From an uncultured Lentisphaerota bacterium (GTDB lineage Bacteria > Verrucomicrobiota > Lentisphaeria > Oligosphaerales > CAITYL01): DNA of 51,110 nucleotides. Positions 23,410 through 32,401 of this stretch are shown here, one piece after another. The notes beneath the pieces are model-generated. The model ran no database searches. It worked only from the letters and a program-made list of their open reading frames with translations, and was not told the DNA's origin. Positions within the stretch are counted from its first letter, which is position 1. Every line of letters starts with the position of its first letter. The DNA is taken from the NCBI GenBank assembly GCA_903921725.1, contig CAIXRA010000055.1:1-51110 (forward strand). The letters are read 5' to 3'. Both the position numbers and the translations under genes were made by a program.

Positions 23410-25218
23410 TTACCGGGGAATTTCGATCGGTTTTTGCAGCTTGACCTGGATGGCGAACGTGTCCAGATTCTTCACCGTCATGGAGCGCTGGAAGAGGGAG
23501 ATGCCGGTCTTCACGCCCTTCTCGAACAACGGGGACACCCTGAGCCGCGTCTCAAACGTCTGAACGGGGAATTTGTTCGAGGCGTCCAGCACCACGTCGG
23601 AACCGGGTTGCGGCTTGACGGTGACACTATGGCCGGCAATTTCGAATCCATATATTTTGGTGGGCGCGGCGGAGGGGCCCGGTTTCGGTCCCGGCGCGGC
23701 GGCGGCGGAGCCGAAGGGGGAGAAGACGGCGGAGGGCGGGGGCGCGCTGCCGGATCTCGCGGCCTGGGCGGCGTCCTTCAGCTCTTCGTAAATCGGGCGG
23801 ATGCCGGTGATCCAGACATCGGCCGGCTTCAACCCCTGGATCTCGCTCAACACAGCCGGAATCTGGTTCCGCTGCTCCAGCAGCCGGATAATCAGGCCGT
23901 AGCGGGCGCGGGCGGCCTGCTGGGCGCTTAGCTCAGCCTCGATCCCCCGCTTTTCTTCCTGAAGCTTGCCGTCGCGGGCCTTGTTGTTGGCCAGGACGGT
24001 GTCGTAACGCTCGCCCGTGTTGACTTCGGCGAACAGCCCGAGCGCCGCAATTCCGACCAGCGCCGCAGCCGCTCCCAGCAGATACGGTTTCTTGCTGCGG
24101 AACGTCTGCGCCTGACGGATGGCTTCCGGCAGCAGGTTGATTTCCACCGGACACTGCACCCGGTGGCGGAGACCGAGGCCGACCACCTCGCCGAACACAT
24201 GGGCGTGCGCCTCGAGCGCCTTGAGGTCGACAGCCGGCCCCATGGAGATAATCTGGAACGGGTTGAGATAGGAGACCTCCATGTCGCAGGCCTCCTTGAA
24301 GAAGCGGTCCGTGTACGCCATGGTGGAGCTGCCGCCGGAAAGATACATGCGCACCGGACGGTTGCCCTTCTGCTGGGCGCGGTACACGCTGATGGAGCGG
24401 TTGATCTCGCCGTGCAGGCGGGTCATGACATTGCGGACAATCTTGGAAATCGTCGTCGCGACCTCCGACTCCGTGATTTCATAGGCGCCGCCGAGCCCCA
24501 CAAAGCCGTGGTGGCGCTTCATCTCCTCCGCCTCGTCAAGGCTGATGTTGAATTCCTTGGCGACCTGCTGGGTGACCGTGTGCCCGGCGATGGGGATGGT
24601 GCGGGCGAAGAACCGGTTGCGGTCCACGAAGAGAAGATTGCTGCTGCGGGCGCCGATGTTCAGGATCATCACGCACTCGTCGTCGCCAACCCGATTGGCG
24701 CGGGCGGCGTTGTAGCAGGCGACCGGGGCGACGTCAACCTGCACGGGGTCCAGCCCCAGCACCTGCAGGGCGCGGGTCACCTGCTCCACGCTCTCGTTCT
24801 TGATGACGACGAACATCACGTCCATCTCGTCCGCGCCGCCGGACGAGGCGATGAGCTGGTAGTCCCAGATGACCTCTTCCATCGGGAACGGCACGTTCTG
24901 GCGCGCCTCGAACTCCACAATCTGGCGGACGCGCTTCTCCTCGTCGGAAACCGGCGGGAGTTTGACGAAACGGATGAAGGCGGACTGGCCGGAAAGGGAG
25001 ACCACCGTCTTGCGCGCGGTGAAGCCGCAATCGCGGATCAGCTCCCGGACCAGCCCCTCCAAAACCACGGTGCGGTTCGCATCGGTCAGCTCTTCCGTGT
25101 AATCCTTGATCCCGAAACCGACAAGCGTGATGTCGCCCCGCGCGGAATATTCGAATTCCGCAGCCTTGATGCTGGCGGCCCCGATGTCCAGAGCCAATAT
25201 CCGTTCAGCGTATGCCAT
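23410..25218 (-). CDS. PilM-PilN-like inner-membrane platform protein, Amuc_1101 family
   Basis: 602 residues. The first ~350 residues are an actin-like PilM domain: ALDIGAASIKAAEF, KTVVSLSGQSAFIRFVKLP, VRQIVEFEARQNVPFPMEEV, MILNIGARSSNLLFV and MYLSGGSSTMAYTDRFF. A transmembrane helix near 385-400 (YLLGAAAALVGIAALGLFA) is followed by a coiled coil and a PilN-like periplasmic domain with VLSEIQGLKPADVWITGI. Thus PilM and PilN functions are fused, as in Amuc_1101. PilM-type proteins bind ATP and anchor the pilus platform. The start has weak ribosome binding sequence; a 51-bp gap separates it from the first gene of the operon. Confidence 0.9.
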   Translation of the reverse strand: MAYAERILALDIGAASIKAAEFEYSARGDITLVGFGIKDYTEELTDANRTVVLEGLVRELIRDCGFTARKTVVSLSGQSAFIRFVKLPPVSDEEKRVRQIVEFEARQNVPFPMEEVIWDYQLIASSGGADEMDVMFVVIKNESVEQVTRALQVLGLDPVQVDVAPVACYNAARANRVGDDECVMILNIGARSSNLLFVDRNRFFARTIPIAGHTVTQQVAKEFNISLDEAEEMKRHHGFVGLGGAYEITESEVATTISKIVRNVMTRLHGEINRSISVYRAQQKGNRPVRMYLSGGSSTMAYTDRFFKEACDMEVSYLNPFQIISMGPAVDLKALEAHAHVFGEVVGLGLRHRVQCPVEINLLPEAIRQAQTFRSKKPYLLGAAAALVGIAALGLFAEVNTGERYDTVLANNKARDGKLQEEKRGIEAELSAQQAARARYGLIIRLLEQRNQIPAVLSEIQGLKPADVWITGIRPIYEELKDAAQAARSGSAPPPSAVFSPFGSAAAAPGPKPGPSAAPTKIYGFEIAGHSVTVKPQPGSDVVLDASNKFPVQTFETRLRVSPLFEKGVKTGISLFQRSMTVKNLDTFAIQVKLQKPIEIPR

Positions 25219-25270
25219 GTTTGGTCTACCTCAAGCTTCCGGCAAAAAGTGATGGGCTCCGCGCCCGATG

Positions 25271-25942
25271 TCAGCGGGTGCTTCCCGGCTTCTTGATCTG
25301 TTCGAACTTGTCATATTCCATCGCGGCGTAGGGAGTTTCATCGCGGGTCATCAGGTCGGCATCCCGCAGGTCGACGCGCGGAGGCTCAGCCTCCCACCAC
25401 TTGCTTGCCAGCGTGGCCTTGTCGGAGGTTTCGGTCGCCAGCGTCTGGCCCCCGGCCTTGATCCGGACATAGACCTTCATGTCCCGCGTGGCGCTGAACA
25501 TCTTGCCGCAGAAGCGCTTGATGAAGGAGGGGCGCATGTAGACGTCGGCGCAGTGCTCGCGCTTGTCATCGTCAACATCCACATAGGTGACTGTTTTGCG
25601 CAGCAGGATCGGCTTCACCTTGCGAGGGGACGGGTCGAGAAGCACAAACCACTCCACGGTCAGCTCGTCCTGCCAAGAGGAGCGGGCGTCAAAGCCGCGG
25701 CCGGCACCGCCGCTCGTGGAGTAGAGGGCCGTACTCTGGATCCATTGGTTGGTGCTTTGGCCTTCACCCTTCCCCTGCACCGATCCGTTCTGCGGGCTTC
25801 GGATGGATTGCGTCTCTACCTTGGTGATGACCGCCTTGGGGCCGCTGGCCGCCTGCGCCCGGACTTCCGATTGCCACAGCATGAACGCGCCGCAGGTCAG
25901 CGCCGCACAGACCACCGCCATTGTCCATGTGATCTTTTTCAT
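25271..25942 (-). CDS. Amuc_1102-like pilus-system protein
   Basis: 223 residues. N-terminal signal or anchor (KKITWTMAVVCAALTCGAFM, possible cleavage VRA-QAA), followed by a beta-rich domain with KAVITKVETQSI, WQDELTVEWFVLL and KPILLRKTVTYVDVDDDK. Akkermansia Amuc_1102 has an immunoglobulin-like fold reported to resemble an archaeal pilin. The ATG at 25942 has a strong GGAGG eight bases upstream; the longer frame to 26056 is rejected because the promoter lies inside it. It is the first gene of the cluster. Confidence 0.8.
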   Translation of the reverse strand: MKKITWTMAVVCAALTCGAFMLWQSEVRAQAASGPKAVITKVETQSIRSPQNGSVQGKGEGQSTNQWIQSTALYSTSGGAGRGFDARSSWQDELTVEWFVLLDPSPRKVKPILLRKTVTYVDVDDDKREHCADVYMRPSFIKRFCGKMFSATRDMKVYVRIKAGGQTLATETSDKATLASKWWEAEPPRVDLRDADLMTRDETPYAAMEYDKFEQIKKPGSTR

Positions 25943-26043
25943 CGCACCGCCTCCGCATTTCGGCCGACCGTCGCCGCGCCTGCATTTGGATTCACCATTC
26001 CCAAGCCCGGCAAGGCCTGTGGAAAAAACCAAAATCTTCGCAT

Positions 26044-26072
26044 AGGATAAAAGCAATCCCCCTATAAATCAA
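26044..26072 (-). promoter_or_regulatory. Promoter of the pilus-like operon (TTGATT-N17-TATCCT)
   Basis: Minus-strand TTGATT at 26072-26067 and TATCCT at 26049-26044, exactly 17 bp apart, in an AT-rich pocket about 100 bp ahead of the Amuc_1102-like start. This is the most AT-rich stretch of the local region. Confidence 0.6.
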
Positions 26073-26080
26073 GCGCAAAG

Positions 26081-26100
26081 ATGCAAAATCATTTTTGCAT
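26081..26100. repeat. Perfect 20-bp hairpin (8-bp stem, 4-base loop)
   Basis: ATGCAAAA and TTTTGCAT separated by TCAT. It lies between the end of floA and the pilus operon promoter on the minus strand. It lacks the GC-rich stem and T-run of a classical terminator, so it could equally be an operator just upstream of the -35 element. Confidence 0.6.
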
Positions 26101-26153
26101 TACCTGCGGTGTCTTGTCTTTTCGCGTTTTGACATGTTTTATCCCGCCCGGAT

Positions 26154-27134
26154 TTACGCACGATTTCGCCATTGCCAGGAAAGCCGCCCGGGCCGGGGGG
26201 CCTGCCAGGGCCGCTGAAGGCCGACATTCGACTCGCGGAAAGCCGATGCCGACGCCAGCGGCAGGCTTGCCTTGGCCATCACAACCCCCGCGTAACTGTC
26301 CAACGTCTCCGCGCGCATCTCCAACTGGGACGCGACCGCCGACGCCCGGCGAATCTCCGCCCGCGCCTGGGCAATCTTCTTGTCCGCCTCCGCCTGGTAC
26401 GACTGCAGTCTGGCACCGGCGTTGTCCATGACGTCAACGCCCGCAATATCAACGGAAAGAATCTCAAAGTATGTACCGCTGTCCAAGCCGCGCCCCAAAA
26501 GATGCTCCGCGATGTGCTCGGGCCGCGATAGGATTTCCTTGTGCGAATCCGAGCGGCCGATCGCCGCCACAATTCCCTCGCCGACGCGGGCCAGCACCGT
26601 CTCCTCGCCGGCACCGCCCACCAGCCGGTCTAGGTTCGTCCGCACCGTGATGCGGGCGCGGACGCCGAGACGGATGCCGTCCCGGCAGATGCCGGAGATG
26701 GCGGCAAGCTTGGAAGCGGGCGGCGGGCAGACCAAAACGCGGGGATTAACGCGGCCGTTGACCGCGGCGAGTACGTTGCGCCCCGCCAGGTCCATCGCCG
26801 CCAGCTGCCGGAAGCTCACGTCAAGCCCCGCCTTGTGCGCGCTGATGAGAGCCTCGCCGACCGCCGCCAGATGGCCCCCGCTGAGGAAATGCGCCTCCAT
26901 CTCGTCGGAGGTGACCGGAATGCCGGCCTTGGTCAGGGAGACCATCGTGTTGACCACCAGGGCGGGGTCGACCCTGCGCAGACGCATGGCCACCATTCCC
27001 AGAAGGGAGACGGGGATGTCCGTGGCCTTGGCCTGGATCCAGAGGGGAAGGAAGCGCGCCAGAAGGGCGCCGGCCACCAGCACGGCGACAAGCGCCGCGC
27101 CGCCAAGGACAACCAGGACGACCGTCCACCCCAT
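26154..27134 (-). CDS. floA: Flotillin-like protein FloA (YqfA)
   Basis: 326 residues: an N-terminal membrane hairpin (VVLVVLGGAALVAVLVAGAL), then an SPFH-type domain with PVSLLGMVAMRLRRVDPALVV, GGHLAAVGEALISAHKAGL, FEILSVDIAGVDV, and a coiled-coil tail (YQAEADKKIAQARAEIRRAS). FloA proteins organise functional membrane microdomains. The ATG at 27134 has GGGAGG six bases upstream; the TTG at 27152 is rejected. It follows guaB by 66 bases in the same direction. Confidence 0.9.
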   Translation of the reverse strand: MGWTVVLVVLGGAALVAVLVAGALLARFLPLWIQAKATDIPVSLLGMVAMRLRRVDPALVVNTMVSLTKAGIPVTSDEMEAHFLSGGHLAAVGEALISAHKAGLDVSFRQLAAMDLAGRNVLAAVNGRVNPRVLVCPPPASKLAAISGICRDGIRLGVRARITVRTNLDRLVGGAGEETVLARVGEGIVAAIGRSDSHKEILSRPEHIAEHLLGRGLDSGTYFEILSVDIAGVDVMDNAGARLQSYQAEADKKIAQARAEIRRASAVASQLEMRAETLDSYAGVVMAKASLPLASASAFRESNVGLQRPWQAPRPGRLSWQWRNRA

Positions 27135-27200
27135 GGTTCCCTCCCGTTCCAAGGGGCGGGCGCCGCCAAGCGGCGCACCGTCCCGTCATGCCGGTTTTTT

Positions 27201-28700
27201 TCAGCTCGCGCGGTAGTTCGGCGCGTCCTTGATGACCTTCACGTCGTGCGGATGCGCTTCCTTCACGCCGGCGGAGCTGACGCGGATGAACTTCGCCCGC
27301 TCCTGCAGCTCGCGGATCGTGCGGCAGCCGCAGTAGCCGAGGGAGAACTGAAGTCCGCCCGCGTACTGGTGCAGCACTTCGCGGACCGGCCCGCGGTAGG
27401 GGACGAGCCCCTCGATGCCCTGCGGCACGATCTTCTCCGCGCCGTCCACGTCCGCATGCCCGTAGCGCTCGCGGCTTCCCTTGTTCTTCTTCAGCGCGTC
27501 AAGGCTGCCCATGCCGCGGTAGACGACAAAGGTGCGCCCCTGGTGCAGCATGCGCTCGCCGGGGCTTTCCTCAGTGCCGGCCAGCGCGGACCCCATCATC
27601 ACGCAGTCGGCGCCGGCGGCGATGGCCTTGGCCACGTCGCCCGAATAGACAATGCCGCCATCGGCGATCAGCGGAACCGCCGAGCCGATGGCCTTGCGCA
27701 CCTGGTAGATGGCCGTGATCTGCGGGACGCCGACGCCGGCGACGACGCGCGTGGTGCAGATGGAGCCGGGGCCGATGCCGACCTTCACCGCATCCGCACC
27801 TGCGTCCACCAGCGCCTTCGCCGCCTCGCCCGTGGCGATGTTGCCGGCGATGACGTCCAGGTTTTTCCCGTAGCGCTTCTTCACCATTTTCACGGTCTCG
27901 ATCACGCCCTTGGAATGGCCGTGAGCGGTGTCGACGATCACCGCATCGACGCCGGCCGCGGCCAGCGCCTCAAGGCGCGCGTCGTCGTACGGCCCGATGG
28001 CCGCCGCCACGCGCAGTTGGTGCTGGGCGTCGCGGTTGACCGTCGGCTCCAGCTTCTGCATAAGTGTCTTCACGTCCTGGAAGCTGTAAAGCCCCGTCAG
28101 CCGACCCGACTTGTCCACAATCGGCAACTTGCCGACCTTGTTCTTCAGCATCAGGTTGTAGGCGTCCACCATCTTCAGGCCGGGCCTGCCGGTGATCAGG
28201 CTGCGCGTCATCACCTTCGCCACCGGCATGTCCAGCTCGGTGAGGAACTTCACGTCGCGCGCCGTCAGAATGCCCGTCAGCCGACCCGATTTGTCCACAA
28301 TCGGAAAGCCGTGGAACTGGTATTTGTTCTTCTCCTTCATTTCCAGAAGATTGCGGACGGTGATATCCTCGGGGAAGGTGACCGGGTTGGAGATCAGCCC
28401 GTTCAGGTAGTGCTTGACGCGGCGGACCTCCTCGGCCTGCTCCTCGATGGAAAGGTTCTTGTGGATGACGCCGATACCGCCGAGGCGCGCCATCGCCACC
28501 GCCATGTCGCTCTCCGTCACCGTGTCCATCGCCGCGCTGACATAGGGGATGTTGAGCGTGATGTTCCGGCTGAAGCGCGACGCGACGCTGGCCTCCGCCG
28601 CCGTGAAGTCCGCGTACTGCGTCACCAGCGACACGTCGTCGAACGTGATCCCCTCGTGGGGGAACGCCGCCATGAAGGCGTCCAGATGCGGGTTTTTCAT
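27201..28700 (-). CDS. guaB: Inosine-5'-monophosphate dehydrogenase
   Basis: 499 residues. TIM-barrel IMPDH with an inserted pair of CBS domains (~105-220, each ending in [11 protein letters not shown]). Motifs: [38 protein letters not shown], and the catalytic loop [20 protein letters not shown] with its cysteine, then [13 protein letters not shown]. Catalyses IMP to XMP with NAD, the committed step to guanine nucleotides. GGAGGG lies seven bases before the ATG. It starts four bases from the end of jag. guaD on the same strand further upstream also handles guanine. Confidence 0.97.
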   Translation of the reverse strand: MKNPHLDAFMAAFPHEGITFDDVSLVTQYADFTAAEASVASRFSRNITLNIPYVSAAMDTVTESDMAVAMARLGGIGVIHKNLSIEEQAEEVRRVKHYLNGLISNPVTFPEDITVRNLLEMKEKNKYQFHGFPIVDKSGRLTGILTARDVKFLTELDMPVAKVMTRSLITGRPGLKMVDAYNLMLKNKVGKLPIVDKSGRLTGLYSFQDVKTLMQKLEPTVNRDAQHQLRVAAAIGPYDDARLEALAAAGVDAVIVDTAHGHSKGVIETVKMVKKRYGKNLDVIAGNIATGEAAKALVDAGADAVKVGIGPGSICTTRVVAGVGVPQITAIYQVRKAIGSAVPLIADGGIVYSGDVAKAIAAGADCVMMGSALAGTEESPGERMLHQGRTFVVYRGMGSLDALKKNKGSRERYGHADVDGAEKIVPQGIEGLVPYRGPVREVLHQYAGGLQFSLGYCGCRTIRELQERAKFIRVSSAGVKEAHPHDVKVIKDAPNYRAS

Positions 28701-28703
28701 GGA

Positions 28704-29456
28704 TCAGCCCTCCGCACCGGCGGCCGCCGGCTTGTCGCCGGGCTTGATTGTGATGGTCTTGCGGTTCCCGCCAAGATCCGGCCCGCTCTCCTCGAATATG
28801 CCCGGAATCTCCGCCAGAACCTGGTGGATTTCGCGGCGTTCACCGGAGCTGAACGGCCCCAGCTCCTTGGGTTCGCCCCAGAGGCGGACTTCCTTGGCGG
28901 CGTCCCGGATCACTTTTTCCAGGGACGGCCCCGCGGCCGGTACCTCGCCCTCAAACCGTTCACGCGACGGGCGCGGCCCGCGGTCGGGACGCTCCCCGCG
29001 GTCTCCGCGGTCGGAACGCTCCCGGCGCTCCCCGCCCGGCCCGCCACGGCGTTCGCCGCGGTCATCGCTCTCGGCGCGCGGCTCGCCGCCGCCCGGCCCA
29101 TCTTCCCGCGGCGGACGCGGCCCGCGGCCGCCGCCCTGTGCGCGCTCGGCGCGGATCCGCTCGCTGCGCTCCCGCGCCTCCGGATCCCGCGAATCGTTTT
29201 TGCCGCCGTCGACATCGATGTGGATGGGCGTGAAATCCTCGCCGCGCTTCTGGACCATGCGGTTCAGCAGCAGCTCCAGGCTCTGCAGATAGACGCCCTT
29301 GCGGCCGATCAGCCGCCCCGGGTGCTCCGTCTTCACGTTCAGCACCACCACGTCGTCATGACTCGCGTCCGCGACTTCGCCCTGAATCCCCAGCATCTCC
29401 AGCATCTTGCCGAGCGTCTGGACCGCCTGCTGCTTCTTCTCCGGTGACAATGCCAT
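28704..29456 (-). CDS. Jag-like KH-R3H RNA-binding protein with RG-rich linker
   Basis: 250 residues. KH-type domain with LIGRKGVYLQSLELLLNRMV (GxxG as GRKG), then ~80 residues of highly charged Arg/Gly/Asp repeats (RGERRGGPGGERRERSDRGD), then a C-terminal R3H domain with ERREIHQVLAEI. Jag/KhpB proteins bind RNA and in firmicutes influence cell division and elongation; the gene sits next to yidC as usual. The Jag N-terminal domain seems absent, the linker being unusually long and disordered instead. AAGGAG lies nine bases before ATG 29456. Confidence 0.9.
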   Translation of the reverse strand: MALSPEKKQQAVQTLGKMLEMLGIQGEVADASHDDVVVLNVKTEHPGRLIGRKGVYLQSLELLLNRMVQKRGEDFTPIHIDVDGGKNDSRDPEARERSERIRAERAQGGGRGPRPPREDGPGGGEPRAESDDRGERRGGPGGERRERSDRGDRGERPDRGPRPSRERFEGEVPAAGPSLEKVIRDAAKEVRLWGEPKELGPFSSGERREIHQVLAEIPGIFEESGPDLGGNRKTITIKPGDKPAAAGAEG

Positions 29457-29563
29457 TTCGCGTTTCTCCTTCTTTTTCCGCTTCGCCGGATTCCCCTCCG
29501 GCCCCGTGTTTGCCCAAACCATGCAACGACACAAAATAGCCCATGAACCGCCCCGCCGCCAGC

Positions 29564-31363
29564 CTACGCCTTCTGTGCGTGGTGCAGGTGCGGCAGATGC
29601 AGATCCTTCACCAGTTTGTAGGTGATGATGGTCTGCACGATGCCGATCGCCTGGTTCACCGTCCAGTACAGCGTGAGCCCCGAAGGCATGCTGTAGAAGA
29701 TGAACGCAAAGAACAGCGTCATGAACATCATCATCTTCGCCTGAGTCGGATCCATCGAGGACGGGGTGATCTTCTGCTGCACGAGCATGGTGACACCCGT
29801 GAGGATTGCCAGCGGCCGGATGGGGATCATGTCCGAGTACGGCAGGAACGCCAGCGTGTCCGGCTGCGACAGGTCGGTCACCCACAGGAAATTGGCGTGC
29901 CGCAACTCGACCGAGCAGCGGAACACGTTGTAGAGCGCGAAGAACACCGGAATCTGCAGGAAGATCGGCAGGCACCCCATCAGCGGGTTGATCTTGTGCT
30001 CCCGGTAAAGCTCCATGATCTTCTGCTGCTTGAGCTGCGCGTTTTCCTTGAACTTCTCGTTGATCTCCTTGATCAGCGGCTGCACCTGCGACATCCGCTT
30101 CATCGAGACCGTGCTGAAGTGCGTCAGCGGCCAGAACAGCAGCTTCACCAGCAGTGTGATCAGGATGATCGCCAGGCCGTATGCCCAGACCGGGCCGACC
30201 GCCGTCTTCACCCAGATCATCCCCTGGAGGATGAGGCGCGAAATCTTGCCCATCCAGTCAAAATTCCCCCAAAAGAAAAGATCCATCTGCAAGATCGATT
30301 CCGCGCCGCCGTTCAGCCGGCGCAGCTGCTGGTACTCCTTCGGGCCGGCGTAGAGCGAAAAGTCCAGCGTCTGCGACGCGCCCGGGGCCAGCGTCACCGG
30401 CGACAGCATCAGGTCCGCCGCCAGAATGTCCGTCTTCGGCATCTTCCCGTCGGCGGATTCCGGAACCTCCGTCGCGTTCATCACGACCCCGGAAATCTCC
30501 CGACCGGCGCCGCCGATGAAGAGGACGAAATATTTGCTGTGAGCCGCCGACCAGCGCACGCCTTTCGCGGCGAACTCCCCGGCCTTCGCCGGATCTTCCG
30601 CAATCTTGCGGATCTCCTTGGCCTGGAACGCCCTGGAGCGATCGGCGTCGGCGAACGCCACATCCACGGACAGCGTGGAGGGCATGCCGAAACCGCCCAG
30701 CATCTCCTCTTTCGCCGGCTTGATTGCGCCGCCGCCGAGCCGCCAGTCCGTCACCACCGCCGCAACGGCGCCGCGGTTCTCCAGCGTCACCCGGTACGCC
30801 AGGCGGTACGGGATGTCGGAAGCGACCGACCACTCCTGCCGGACCACCAGGCCGCGGTCGGCCAGCGCCCGCTCCGTCACCACGCAACCCGCAGTGGCCT
30901 TGACCAGCTTCACCTCGCCGCCAAGCCCGCCGGCCGCGGTGTGCAGCCAGCCCAGCGGTTTCTCCATGCCGCCCAACATGATCGGCGTCCTGCGGTCCGC
31001 CTGTGTGTGTTTCAGCAGGGCCACGGAGGAAACGGCGCCGTTCCTCCAGTCAATTTCCGCCTTGAACTCCGCGCTGCCGACCGTCACCGTCTCGCCCCGC
31101 TCCATGGGGACGGGCGTGGACGACGAAACCGCGGGAAGCGCCGGGAATCCCGGCACGGGGGCCGTGGGCATGGAGGAAGACGCGGACGGGGAAAGCGCGG
31201 GCGCGGCAACGGACGGGACGACGGCCGGAAGCGGTTTTGGCGCCCAGGGCGGCGCCGTGACGCCAAAAAGCCACATCAGCGGGAACCATACCGCCAGCAG
31301 CAGCACGAGGCCCGCCGCCGGCAGGTTGTCCTTCGAAAAGATTGCGTTGAATTTGTCCGTCAT
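29564..31363 (-). CDS. yidC: Membrane protein insertase YidC
   Basis: 600 residues, Gram-negative type: N-terminal helix (AAGLVLLLAVWFPLMWLFGV), a Pro/Ala/Ser-rich stretch, a large periplasmic beta domain and a C-terminal insertase domain with GMIWVKTAVGPVWAYGLAII, MKRMSQVQPLIKEINEKF, MGCLPIFLQIPVFFALYNV and FYSMPSGLTLYWTVNQA. It inserts inner-membrane proteins alone or with SecYEG. Start ATG 31363, 25 bases after yidD; ribosome binding sequence weak. Stop 107 bases before jag. Confidence 0.97.
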   Translation of the reverse strand: MTDKFNAIFSKDNLPAAGLVLLLAVWFPLMWLFGVTAPPWAPKPLPAVVPSVAAPALSPSASSSMPTAPVPGFPALPAVSSSTPVPMERGETVTVGSAEFKAEIDWRNGAVSSVALLKHTQADRRTPIMLGGMEKPLGWLHTAAGGLGGEVKLVKATAGCVVTERALADRGLVVRQEWSVASDIPYRLAYRVTLENRGAVAAVVTDWRLGGGAIKPAKEEMLGGFGMPSTLSVDVAFADADRSRAFQAKEIRKIAEDPAKAGEFAAKGVRWSAAHSKYFVLFIGGAGREISGVVMNATEVPESADGKMPKTDILAADLMLSPVTLAPGASQTLDFSLYAGPKEYQQLRRLNGGAESILQMDLFFWGNFDWMGKISRLILQGMIWVKTAVGPVWAYGLAIILITLLVKLLFWPLTHFSTVSMKRMSQVQPLIKEINEKFKENAQLKQQKIMELYREHKINPLMGCLPIFLQIPVFFALYNVFRCSVELRHANFLWVTDLSQPDTLAFLPYSDMIPIRPLAILTGVTMLVQQKITPSSMDPTQAKMMMFMTLFFAFIFYSMPSGLTLYWTVNQAIGIVQTIITYKLVKDLHLPHLHHAQKA

Positions 31364-31388
31364 GTGCAGCAGGCCCGCCCGTTCCGTT

Positions 31389-31670
31389 TTATGTTCCGCC
31401 CATTCCGTTTTTTCCCGCCGCCTGTTCGCCAGGGCTCTCCGGCACCGGATCATGCAGCGGGCCGCGGTAAAAGGGATGACACCGCAAAACCCGCCAGGTT
31501 GCCAGCCAGCCTCCCCGCAGCACGCCGAACCGCTTCACCGCCTCCACCGCATAGGCCGAACAGCTCGGCGTGAACCGGCAGCACGGCGGCTTCAGCGGCG
31601 ACACGCAGTTGCGGTACACCCACAACAGCGCCAGCGCGCAACCGACAGCCATCCGCCGCAGCCACCCCAT
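31389..31670 (-). CDS. yidD: Membrane protein insertion efficiency factor YidD
   Basis: 93 residues. Short amphipathic N-terminus then [30 protein letters not shown] and [18 protein letters not shown], the cysteine-rich YidD signature (the quoted parts overlap known conserved blocks). It is located between rnpA and yidC as in most bacteria and is thought to assist YidC. Confidence 0.95.
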   Translation of the reverse strand: MGWLRRMAVGCALALLWVYRNCVSPLKPPCCRFTPSCSAYAVEAVKRFGVLRGGWLATWRVLRCHPFYRGPLHDPVPESPGEQAAGKNGMGGT

Positions 31671-31713
31671 GCACGGCCTCCAAAACCAAAAGCTTCCCGC
31701 AGAGACACCGATG

Positions 31714-32172
31714 TCATTCCGCTTGCGGCACCGTCAACCACGCCCTGAGCAGCTTCCGCAGCTCCACCGCAACCTCCTGCTCTTTCCGTCCCTTGATGTA
31801 CTGGCGCGGCGTCACCGTCACCCAGCAGCAGCCGAGGGCCGGGAACAGCTCCCGCAGCGCCTCGCGAAAAAGCCGCCGCGCCCGGTTTCGCAACACCGCC
31901 TTCGTACTGAAATGCCTTGAAATAATAATGGCCGTCTTCAATTGCTGGTCCGGCGCTGGCGACAGCACCCGAACCATCATCAGACGGCCAACCATTTTTT
32001 CGCCCTGCCCGCGCACCAGCTGAAGCTGGGCCGAGTTCCGCAGACGCGTTTCCCGCGTGAACGGTTTCCGCGCCCGGCCGGCGGCCATTGCGGACTCCGC
32101 AACGTCCGTAACTTCCGCGTGCGGCGCGACCGGCGGCGTCTCCGCCACCGGACTGCCTCCTGTGCCGGTCAT
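31714..32172 (-). CDS. rnpA: Ribonuclease P protein component
   Basis: Core motifs: [16 protein letters not shown], then the RNR signature [17 protein letters not shown], and [12 protein letters not shown]. RnpA assists the RNase P RNA in maturing tRNA 5' ends. Three starts are possible: ATG 32172, which overlaps the rpmH stop as TGATG; GTG 32148, with AGGAGG seven bases upstream; and ATG 32088, which gives the usual family length (124 residues) and whose ribosome binding site GGAG lies inside a copy of the dispersed palindrome (32088-32102). The longest is listed; residues before ATG 32088 are low-complexity and may be untranslated. Confidence 0.9.
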   Translation of the reverse strand: MTGTGGSPVAETPPVAPHAEVTDVAESAMAAGRARKPFTRETRLRNSAQLQLVRGQGEKMVGRLMMVRVLSPAPDQQLKTAIIISRHFSTKAVLRNRARRLFREALRELFPALGCCWVTVTPRQYIKGRKEQEVAVELRKLLRAWLTVPQAE

Positions 32173-32309
32173 CAGCACGGCGTCAGGCGTTTGCGGCCCT
32201 TCTGGCGGCGGTTCTTCAGGACGGCGCGTCCCCCTTTGGTGGCCATCCGCTTCAGGAAGCCGTGCGTGCGCTTGCGGCGCAGGTTCGACGGTTGGAATGT
32301 GCGCTTCAT
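32172..32309 (-). CDS. rpmH: 50S ribosomal protein L34
   Basis: 45 residues, [18 protein letters not shown] followed by [13 protein letters not shown] and [10 protein letters not shown], a textbook L34. AAGGG lies seven bases ahead of ATG 32309. Its stop codon shares a base with the first possible rnpA start. It is the promoter-proximal gene of the cluster. Confidence 0.98.
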   Translation of the reverse strand: MKRTFQPSNLRRKRTHGFLKRMATKGGRAVLKNRRQKGRKRLTPC

Positions 32310-32350
32310 GTTCGATCCCTTTCATCGTCATTTCGAGATTAAAGCCGGAT

Positions 32351-32379
32351 ACTATAGCCGCCCAAACCGTCCGTGCCAA
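32351..32379 (-). promoter_or_regulatory. Promoter of the rpmH operon (TTGGCA-N17-TATAGT)
   Basis: Minus-strand TTGGCA at 32379-32374 and TATAGT at 32356-32351 with exactly 17 bp between them, 42 bases ahead of the rpmH start. Ten of twelve bases match the sigma-70 consensus, the best in the window. Confidence 0.8.
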
Positions 32380-32401
32380 TTGGCTTCCGACCCCGCGGGG
32401 T

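Noticed and set aside
26081..26100. Rho-independent terminator of floA
   Set aside because: The stem is AT-rich and not followed by a T-run; listed only as a hairpin.
29543..31573. 676-codon plus-strand frame opposite yidC
   Set aside because: Antisense of a certain gene; Arg/His/Gln-rich with no domain.
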